Positions 1 to 4,152 of a stretch of 6,301 bases of DNA are shown piece by piece. The notes under the pieces were generated by a model. That model saw only the letters and a program-made list of their open reading frames with translations. It did not search any database and was not told the DNA's origin. How positions within the stretch are numbered: position 1 is the first letter of the stretch; each line of letters begins with the position of its first letter. Position numbers and translations under genes: made by a program. This DNA comes from Actinomycetes bacterium (GTDB lineage: Bacteria; Actinomycetota; Acidimicrobiia; Acidimicrobiales; Microtrichaceae), in NCBI GenBank assembly GCA_023423215.1, contig JAFAFZ010000421.1, forward strand, positions 1-6,301. Direction: 5' to 3'.

Positions 1-6
1 GCCCCG

Positions 7-24
7 CCCGGACGCTAGGCCGGG
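7..24 (-). terminator. Short hairpin at the end of the UspA-like gene
   Basis: CCCGG (7-11) pairs with CCGGG (20-24) around an eight-base loop that contains the stop codon of the minus-strand UspA-like gene. The stem is short and lacks a T-tract, so it is a weak terminator candidate at the window edge. Confidence 0.2.
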
Positions 25-437
25 ACGCCGACCGATTCGACGTGGGTGACGGGTACGTCGGTCAGCCGGGCGATGCGCGCCGGCGCGTCGAACCCCAACC
101 AGCGTGAGAACCGGGACGGCAGCGTCGAGATGATGATCTCGTCGAACCACCCGTCGGGCTCGCGTCGCAGCACGTGCTCGACAGCGTGCACCGGGTTGGA
201 GTGGCCGACCTCACCGACGACGGGCACGCCGACGCCGAGGAGCCGGAGGCGGGCCGCCTCCATCGAGCGTTGGGCCTGGTTCCGGACCGACCCCTCGTCC
301 CAGAGGAAGCCGCCCTGGTGGTCCTCGGGCACCAGCAGGTGGAAGGTCGCCGGTCCACGGGACATTCGCTCGTGGACCACGTCCATGAGCTCCGGGCTGT
401 CCAGCGTCCGGTGGGCGACGACGAGGTAGTGGCGCAT
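15..437 (-). CDS. UspA-like alpha/beta protein of unknown function
   Basis: This encodes a 140-residue soluble protein with no signal peptide or membrane segment. It opens with a short hydrophobic strand (YLVVAH, residues 4-9) and alternates strands and helices in the way expected of a universal-stress-protein or HUP-like fold: FHLLVPE at 32-38, VPVVGEVG at 71-78, FDEIIIST at 98-105 and a final strand VPVTHV at 128-133. The C-terminal part (STLPSRFSRWLGFDAPARI, 104-122) lacks the glycine-rich G-x2-G-x9-G(S/T) ATP motif of classical UspA, so nucleotide binding is doubtful. I recall similar uncharacterised proteins as frequent in actinobacteria, with a conserved P-x-x-x-SRW-L segment. The start at 437 is set by a strong AAGGAGG seven bases upstream; the reading frame stays open further upstream but has no homologous look there. 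It is divergent from the RpiR-type regulator. The molecular role is unknown; a stress or ligand-sensing role would be a guess. Confidence 0.82.
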   Translation of the reverse strand: MRHYLVVAHRTLDSPELMDVVHERMSRGPATFHLLVPEDHQGGFLWDEGSVRNQAQRSMEAARLRLLGVGVPVVGEVGHSNPVHAVEHVLRREPDGWFDEIIISTLPSRFSRWLGFDAPARIARLTDVPVTHVESVGVPA

Positions 438-444
438 GGGCGCA

Positions 445-451
445 CCTCCTT
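445..451 (-). promoter_or_regulatory. Shine-Dalgarno of the UspA-like gene
   Basis: On the minus strand this reads AAGGAGG, seven bases before the ATG at 437. It is one of only two good ribosome binding sites in the window and it decides the start of this gene against a much longer open frame. Confidence 0.75.
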
Positions 452-457
452 CGTTCA

Positions 458-488
458 GGTGCCGGCACGCGCCGACACCGTCGGCACC
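458..488. promoter_or_regulatory. Overlapping palindromes, candidate operator
   Basis: Three nested symmetric elements sit between the divergent UspA-like and RpiR-type genes. GTGCCGGCAC (459-468) is a perfect 10-bp palindrome. GCCGAC-ACC-GTCGGC (471-485) has perfect 6-bp arms. GGTGCCG (458-464) and CGGCACC (482-488) form a perfect outer pair with a 17-base spacer. The repeated core is GCCG/CGGC with a flanking CAC/GTG. RpiR-family regulators commonly bind inverted repeats near their own gene, so autoregulation is a reasonable inference. GC-rich DNA produces short palindromes by chance, so this remains tentative. Confidence 0.4.
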
Positions 489-492
489 ACCC

Positions 493-498
493 AACGTA
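493..498 (-). promoter_or_regulatory. Possible -10 box for the UspA-like gene
   Basis: On the minus strand this reads TACGTT, fitting the actinobacterial TANNNT -10 pattern. It would give a start point near 486 and a leader of about 50 bases that includes the palindromes at 459-485. No convincing -35 element is present at 16-18 bases (TTGCAC lies 15 bases upstream), so this is a weak call. Confidence 0.3.
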
Positions 499-517
499 CC
501 CACTCGACGGCGGGTGC

Positions 518-523
518 AATGAT
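518..523 (+). promoter_or_regulatory. Possible -10 box for the RpiR-type gene
   Basis: AATGAT lies nine bases before the ATG at 533 and there is no Shine-Dalgarno sequence in between. This suits a leaderless or near-leaderless transcript. There is no recognisable -35 box. Confidence 0.3.
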
Positions 524-532
524 CGGGCACGG

Positions 533-1387
533 ATGTCCGAGCCGACCCACCTGACCGAGCTGATCCGCGCCCACCGCGACGAGCTGTCGCCGGCGGAGCG
601 ACGAGTGGCCGACGTCGTCGTCGCCGACCCGCAGTCGGTGGCGTTCGGGACCGTCGCCGAGCTGGCCGAGCGCGCCGGCACCAGCGGTGCCAGCGTCGTC
701 CGCCTGGCCGCACGGCTCGGGCTGGACGGCTTCACCGACCTGCAGGAGCGGGCGCGGACCGAGCTGACCCGACAGATCCACCAGGCGGCCGAACGCATCC
801 ACCGCTCGGCCGACGACGACCTGCTCGCACGCACGACGGCGCAGGCGGTCGAGCAGATCCGAGGGGCGCTCGGATCGATCCGGCGCGAGGACCTGGACTC
901 GGCGGTGCGGCTGCTGGCGGACGTGGGGCATCGGGTCTTCGTGCTCGCCTCCGAGGCCTCGCACGGCATCGGCCTGCAGTTCGCGACCGAGCTGTCGATG
1001 GTGCGCCCCGGTGTCACCCAGGTCGGCGGCAGTCCCGTCGCCGTGCACCGCACGCTGGCGGACCTGGAGCCGGAGGACGTCGTCGTCGCGCTCGACCTGC
1101 CCCGCTACGACGCCTGGCTGCTCGACGCGACGGCGTCGGCCTGCGGGCGCGGCGCGGCGCTGCTCGCGTTGACCGACTCGCAGCTGTCGCCGTTGGCGGT
1201 CGGCGCGCAGCTGGTGTTCGTCGTCGGGGCCGAGGGGGCAGGGCCGTTCGACTCGCACGTGAGCGCGCTCGCGCTGCTGGAGACCTTGGTCGCCGGCGTG
1301 GCCGCGGCGCGACGGTCCCCGGCGGCGGAGCACCTGGAGCGCATCGAGTCCGCGTGGGTCGAGGGCAAGGTCCTGCGCGAGGACTGA
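533..1387 (+). CDS. MurR/RpiR-family transcriptional regulator (HTH + SIS)
   Basis: This 284-residue protein has the usual RpiR length and two-domain layout. The N-terminal helix-turn-helix domain (about residues 5-80) contains LSPAERRVADVVVADP followed by TVAELAERAGTSGASVVRLAARLGLDGFTDL in two adjoining stretches, the typical pattern for this family. The C-terminal SIS domain (about 130-260) would bind a phosphosugar or a related effector; RVFVLASEASHGIGLQ at 134-149 is its first strand and loop. Where classical members have an SxSGxT-type loop, this one has ALDLPRYD (186-193), the PRY variant I know from many actinobacterial RpiR proteins, so the effector may not be a simple sugar phosphate. 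The in-frame codons just upstream include a stop, which fixes the start at 533. The stop is repeated in frame 15 bases downstream. Target genes are unknown; the divergent UspA-like gene and its own promoter are the nearest candidates. Confidence 0.9.
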   Translation: MSEPTHLTELIRAHRDELSPAERRVADVVVADPQSVAFGTVAELAERAGTSGASVVRLAARLGLDGFTDLQERARTELTRQIHQAAERIHRSADDDLLARTTAQAVEQIRGALGSIRREDLDSAVRLLADVGHRVFVLASEASHGIGLQFATELSMVRPGVTQVGGSPVAVHRTLADLEPEDVVVALDLPRYDAWLLDATASACGRGAALLALTDSQLSPLAVGAQLVFVVGAEGAGPFDSHVSALALLETLVAGVAAARRSPAAEHLERIESAWVEGKVLRED

Positions 1388-1404
1388 GGGGAAGAGGACT
1401 GAGG
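1379..1404 (+). repeat. 11-bp direct repeat spanning the RpiR stop codon
   Basis: GAGGACTGAGG occurs at 1379-1389 and again at 1394-1404, offset by 15 bases. The offset keeps frame, so Glu-Asp-stop appears twice and a read-through of the first TGA would add only five residues. It looks like a small local duplication. Confidence 0.7.
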
Positions 1405-1421
1405 AACGAGCCGGCGGGGGG

Positions 1422-1437
1422 CGACCGGGGGCGGTCG
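1422..1437. terminator. GC hairpin between convergent genes
   Basis: CGACCG-GGGG-CGGTCG forms a perfect 6-bp stem with a four-base loop in the 51-bp gap between the convergent regulator and aldolase genes. It begins two bases after the aldolase stop codon when read on the minus strand. No T-tract follows on either strand, which is common for terminators in high-GC actinobacteria but lowers confidence. It could serve both genes. Confidence 0.45.
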
Positions 1438-1438
1438 G

Positions 1439-2497
1439 TCAGCCGAACCGCTGGACCGCCTCGGCGACTCCGACGGCGAAGCGCTCGACGTCCTCGGGCG
1501 AGGTGTCGAAGCTGCACATCCAGCGCACCAGGTGGCGCTCCTCGTCCCACACCCAGAACGGCGACCACTCGATCAGCGGCGCGATGGCGTCCGCCGGCAC
1601 GGTCGCGAACACCGAGTTCACCTCGGGCGATGCTGACAGCTCGACGCCGTCGATGCCGGCGACACGCTCCGCGAGCAGCGCCGCCATCGCGTTGGCGTGC
1701 GTCGCGTTGCGCAGCCACAGGTCGTCGGTGAGCAGCGCGTCGAACTGGGCCGAGATGTAGCGCATCTTCGACGCGAGCTGACCAGCCTGCTTGCGCACGA
1801 AGCGGGCGTGCTCGCCGAGCTCGGGCCGCACGAAGAGCACCGCCTCGCCGTACATCAGGCCGTTCTTGGTGCCGCCGAAGGTCACCACGTCGACGCCCGC
1901 GTCGGTGACGAGCGCACGCAGGTCGCAGCCCAGCGCAGCCGCTGCGTTGGCGAGCCGTGCGCCGTCGACGTGCACCACGAGCCCCGCGTCGTGGCTCACC
2001 TGCACCAGCTCGGCCAGCTCGTCGAGGGTGTAGACGGTGCCGAGCTCGGTGGACTGCGTCAGCGACACGACCCTCGGTTGCACGTGGTGCTCGTCCCCGA
2101 GCGCGTGCAGCTGGCCGCGCACCTGGTCGGGTCGCAGCTTGCCGTCGGGCGTCGGCAGGTCGATCAGCTTGCAGCCCGTGAAGCGCTCGGGGGCGCCGCA
2201 CTCGTCGACGACGATGTGCGCGTTGTCGGTGCAGACGACGCCTTGCCACGGCTGGAGCAGGCACTGCAGGCCGACGACGTTGGCGCCCGTGCCGCCCCAG
2301 GTCACGACGACCTCGACGTCCGCGTCGAGCAGCGAGCGGAAGCGCTCGGTGACCCGGGCGGTCCACGGGTCCATGCCGTAGGCGAGGGCGTGCCCCTGGT
2401 TCGCCCGGCCGAGCGCCTCGAGCACCGCCGGGTGCACCCCCGACGCGTTGTCGCTCGCGAAGAGGGTGTCGGGCCGTGGGGAGTCGAGTGCGGGCAT
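1439..2497 (-). CDS. ltaE: Low-specificity L-threonine aldolase family, PLP enzyme
   Basis: This encodes a 352-residue fold-type I PLP enzyme that would reversibly cleave threonine or other beta-hydroxy-alpha-amino acids to glycine plus an aldehyde, in the cytoplasm. Family marks are in order: FASDNASGVHP (13-23) at the N-terminus, the phosphate-binding loop TWGGTGAN (66-73), the cofactor-stacking histidine in DNAHIVVDECGAPE (H94), HVDGAR (176-181) with D178 for the pyridine nitrogen, and FGGTKNG (207-213) with K211 as the Schiff-base lysine. The GGTKNG form resembles the Pseudomonas-type aldolases of about 346 residues. Length and all key residues are intact. The ATG at 2497 is chosen because the conserved N-terminus starts just after it; the frame upstream is open but unrelated. 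The gene has no Shine-Dalgarno. It is divergent from an amino-acid hydroxylase-type oxygenase, which hints that its true substrate may be a beta-hydroxylated amino acid other than threonine. Confidence 0.92.
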   Translation of the reverse strand: MPALDSPRPDTLFASDNASGVHPAVLEALGRANQGHALAYGMDPWTARVTERFRSLLDADVEVVVTWGGTGANVVGLQCLLQPWQGVVCTDNAHIVVDECGAPERFTGCKLIDLPTPDGKLRPDQVRGQLHALGDEHHVQPRVVSLTQSTELGTVYTLDELAELVQVSHDAGLVVHVDGARLANAAAALGCDLRALVTDAGVDVVTFGGTKNGLMYGEAVLFVRPELGEHARFVRKQAGQLASKMRYISAQFDALLTDDLWLRNATHANAMAALLAERVAGIDGVELSASPEVNSVFATVPADAIAPLIEWSPFWVWDEERHLVRWMCSFDTSPEDVERFAVGVAEAVQRFG

Positions 2498-2504
2498 GGC
2501 GCAG

Positions 2505-2510
2505 AGCGTA
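2505..2510 (-). promoter_or_regulatory. Candidate leaderless -10 box for the aldolase
   Basis: On the minus strand TACGCT (TANNNT pattern) ends seven bases before the ATG at 2497. A transcript starting at the A of the ATG is therefore expected, which agrees with the absence of a ribosome binding site. No clear -35 is present. Confidence 0.45.
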
Positions 2511-2540
2511 GCCACCCCGCCACGCGTCCCTGGTATGTGC

Positions 2541-2567
2541 GTTCCAGCCTTCCGTGGGTTCTGGAAC
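2541..2567. promoter_or_regulatory. Inverted repeat GTTCCAG-N13-CTGGAAC, candidate operator
   Basis: Perfect 7-bp arms at 2541-2547 and 2561-2567 have centres 20 bp apart, about two helical turns, so both half-sites would face the same side of the DNA. The right arm is also part of a smaller palindrome, GTTC-TG-GAAC (2558-2567). The element lies in the 87-bp gap between the divergent aldolase and oxygenase genes and covers the -35 region of the oxygenase promoter (about 2550-2555), a position suited to a repressor dimer. It is AT-richer than its surroundings, which makes chance less likely. The cognate regulator is not evident in the window. Confidence 0.5.
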
Positions 2568-2572
2568 AGATG

Positions 2573-2578
2573 TATCAT
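2573..2578 (+). promoter_or_regulatory. -10 box of the oxygenase gene
   Basis: TATCAT matches the TATAAT consensus at five of six positions and lies six bases before the ATG at 2585. A partial -35 (TTCCGT, 2550-2555) is 17 bases upstream. The expected transcript starts at or next to the ATG, so this gene is probably leaderless. Confidence 0.5.
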
Positions 2579-2584
2579 CGAGCG

Positions 2585-3556
2585 ATGCCCACGACGACCA
2601 CGCACGCTCCGGTGCAGACGCTGCACACCCAGGGGGACGACTGGCGTCCCCTGCTGGACTCGGTGCCAGCGACGGGCCTGCCGGACCTCGAGCTCGTGGC
2701 GGCCGCCGGCCGGGCGCGGCGCCTGCTGCCCACCGCGGTGCACGACGTGCTGGCCGACCTGGGCGACGACACGGCGTCCTGGGCCCCCGGCGCGTGGCTG
2801 GTGCGCGGCGTCCCCGTCGGAGATCTGCCGGTGACCCCGGCCGCTCCGGGCCGGCGCACCGCCAAGGACCAGGTGAGCGAGTTCGTCCTGCTGAGCGTCG
2901 CACGAGCGCTCGGCCAGCCGGTCGGCTACCTGCCCGAGCACGGCGGGTCGCTCGTGCAGGACCTGGTGCCCACCGCCGCATCCGCCCACCTGCAGACCTC
3001 GACCTCCTCGGCGGTCGAGCTCGAGTTCCACACCGAGACCGCGTTCCACCCCCACCGACCTCGCTACCTGCTGCTGCTCTGCCTGCGCGGCGACCCTGCG
3101 GCCGGCACGCTGATCTGCGACGTCGCACAGGTGCTGGACGAGCTCGACCCGGAGGTGCGGCGCGTGCTCGGCGAGTCCCGGTTCCGCACCGGTGTCGACG
3201 AGTCCTTCACCGGCGGACGGACGGTCGCGCTGCGGCCGCCCGCGCCCGTGCTGAGCGGCGACCCGCGTCGCCCGACCGTCGTGTTCGACGCCGACCTGAT
3301 GCACGGCCTGGACCGAGAGGCCGAGCACGCGATCTCGGTGCTGCGGGACCTCACCCGTGCGCGACGCGTCGCCGTCACGCTCCGGGCCGGCGACCTGCTG
3401 GTGGTCGACAACGACCGCTGCCTTCACGGCCGCACCGCCTTCCGCGCCCGCTACGACGGCACCGATCGCTGGCTCCAGCGCAGCTTCGTCGTCGCCGACC
3501 TGGCCGCCAGCGCCGGCGAACGCGACGGCCGGGTCATCACCACGACCTTCGCCTGA
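2585..3556 (+). CDS. Fe(II)/2-oxoglutarate oxygenase, AsnO/VioC-type amino-acid beta-hydroxylase
   Basis: This 323-residue enzyme belongs to the clavaminate-synthase-like branch of the TauD/TfdA oxygenases. It would couple oxidative decarboxylation of 2-oxoglutarate to hydroxylation of a free amino acid in the cytoplasm. The diagnostic stretch ELEFHTETAFHPHRPRYLLL (146-165) holds H149 and E151 of the iron triad; H281 in CLHGRTAFRARY is the third ligand and R299 (WLQRSF) is the expected 2-oxoglutarate arginine. H281 to R299 is 18 residues, the spacing I recall in AsnO and VioC. D235 (VFDADLMHGLD) sits where AsnO has the aspartate that contacts the substrate side chain. Length is normal for the family. 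The product of such enzymes is usually a 3-hydroxy amino acid; Asn, Arg or a similar polar substrate is likely but not settled. The ATG at 2570, in frame, is an alternative start, but it would place the -10 box inside the gene. No peptide-synthetase genes are nearby. Confidence 0.88.
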   Translation: MPTTTTHAPVQTLHTQGDDWRPLLDSVPATGLPDLELVAAAGRARRLLPTAVHDVLADLGDDTASWAPGAWLVRGVPVGDLPVTPAAPGRRTAKDQVSEFVLLSVARALGQPVGYLPEHGGSLVQDLVPTAASAHLQTSTSSAVELEFHTETAFHPHRPRYLLLLCLRGDPAAGTLICDVAQVLDELDPEVRRVLGESRFRTGVDESFTGGRTVALRPPAPVLSGDPRRPTVVFDADLMHGLDREAEHAISVLRDLTRARRVAVTLRAGDLLVVDNDRCLHGRTAFRARYDGTDRWLQRSFVVADLAASAGERDGRVITTTFA

Positions 3557-3558
3557 CC

Positions 3559-3578
3559 GGCCCCCGCTGGTGCGGGCC
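3559..3578 (+). terminator. Stem-loop just after the oxygenase stop
   Basis: GGCCC at 3559-3563 pairs with GGGCC at 3574-3578, and an inner GC/GC pair closes around a small loop with a two-base bulge. It starts three bases after the TGA. There is no T-tract. It is probably the first of two hairpins that end the oxygenase transcript. Confidence 0.35.
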
Positions 3579-3596
3579 GCTGGCGCTCTGCGAGGT

Positions 3597-3616
3597 CGTG
3601 CGCCGGGCGGCGCACG
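3597..3616 (+). terminator. Strong 8-bp hairpin between oxygenase and VOC genes
   Basis: CGTGCGCC-GGGC-GGCGCACG is a perfect 8-bp GC-rich stem with a four-base loop, extendable by one T-G wobble pair. It is the strongest hairpin I found in the window. No T-tract follows, so it is either a tail-less terminator or another RNA structure. Together with the stem-loop at 3559-3578 it suggests that the oxygenase and the VOC gene are separate transcription units. Confidence 0.45.
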
Positions 3617-3646
3617 GGCGTCCGGCACGCGTCCGCGCACGTCGAG

Positions 3647-3652
3647 TAGACC
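3647..3652 (+). promoter_or_regulatory. Weak -10-like box before the VOC gene
   Basis: TAGACC lies six bases before the ATG at 3659, the same spacing as at the oxygenase gene. It lacks the conserved final T of TANNNT. The gene has no Shine-Dalgarno, so a leaderless start here is plausible but weakly supported. Confidence 0.25.
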
Positions 3653-3658
3653 ACTGCG

Positions 3659-4129
3659 ATGGCCACGCCCCCCGCCCCGTTCCGCCTCTCGCACTTCGGA
3701 CTGTGCGTGTCCGACCTGGACCGATCCCTGCGCTTCTACGGCGAGGGCCTGGGCTTCGACGTGGCCGAGCGCTACGAGCTCGACAGCGAGGCGATGCCCG
3801 GCCTGGATCGTGCGCTCGAGGTCGGGGAGCGGGTCGTCGTCACCTCGCAGTTCATCCGCCTGGGCCACCTCGGCATCGAGCTGCTGCACTACACGACGCC
3901 GATCGCCACGGGCGCCCCCTCGTCCTCGCGGGGCCACCTCGGGCTGTCGCACCTGGCGTTCCACGTCGACGACGTCGAGGCCAGCGTCGCCCACCTCGTC
4001 GAGTGCGGTGGGACCGTCCTCGAGTCGACCCGGGCCGAGCTCGGCGTGCCGCTCGTGTTCCTGCACGATCCCGACGGCGTGCGCATCGAGCTGATGCAGC
4101 TCCCGGCCCGGCCGACCCCCGAGGGCTGA
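3659..4129 (+). CDS. VOC superfamily protein (glyoxalase/epimerase/dioxygenase fold)
   Basis: This 156-residue protein is made of two beta-alpha-beta-beta-beta modules. Module one begins RLSHFGLCVSDLDRSLRFY (9-27) followed by GEGLGFDV, a classic VOC opening. Module two begins GLSHLAFHVDDVEASVAHL (95-113) and ends FLHDPDGVRIELMQ (134-147). The four positions that carry metal ligands in this superfamily appear filled: H12, E74 (GIELLHY), H98 and E144. It is therefore probably an active metalloenzyme, not a bare binding protein. The reaction cannot be read from the sequence: glyoxalase I, methylmalonyl-CoA epimerase, ring-cleaving dioxygenases and antibiotic-binding proteins share this fold. The size and the H/E/H/E set resemble the glyoxalase/epimerase branch. 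It is cytoplasmic, lies 102 bp after the oxygenase behind two hairpins and 23 bp before the YibE/F gene, with which it may be cotranscribed. Confidence 0.85.
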   Translation: MATPPAPFRLSHFGLCVSDLDRSLRFYGEGLGFDVAERYELDSEAMPGLDRALEVGERVVVTSQFIRLGHLGIELLHYTTPIATGAPSSSRGHLGLSHLAFHVDDVEASVAHLVECGGTVLESTRAELGVPLVFLHDPDGVRIELMQLPARPTPEG

Positions 4130-4152
4130 GCGCCGCGCGAGAATCACTCCCG

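Noticed and set aside
46..554. Plus-strand open frames opposite the UspA-like gene
   Set aside because: They have no domain or start signal and are antisense to a gene with a clear ribosome binding site.
438..713. N-terminal extension of the UspA-like gene
   Set aside because: A strong AAGGAGG precedes the ATG at 437, and the extension is Arg-rich and antisense to the regulator.
1697..2584. Upstream extension of the oxygenase frame on the plus strand
   Set aside because: It is antisense to the aldolase and does not resemble the oxygenase family; the family length fits a start at 2585.
2570..2584. Alternative oxygenase start at the ATG at 2570
   Set aside because: It has no ribosome binding site and would put the good -10 box TATCAT inside the coding region. 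It adds only five residues and cannot be fully excluded.
1014..3128. 704-codon minus-strand open frame across the RpiR, aldolase and oxygenase genes
   Set aside because: Its translation is low-complexity Arg/Ala/Pro-rich and it conflicts with three well-supported genes.
2498..4147. Long upstream extension of the aldolase reading frame on the minus strand
   Set aside because: It runs antisense through the oxygenase and VOC genes, and its translation has no aldolase-like content; the conserved N-terminus begins right after the ATG at 2497.
2554..4152. Plus-strand frame continuous with the YibE/F gene that starts near 2554
   Set aside because: It is the out-of-frame shadow of the oxygenase and VOC genes; the YibE/F protein starts naturally at 4153 with a normal length.
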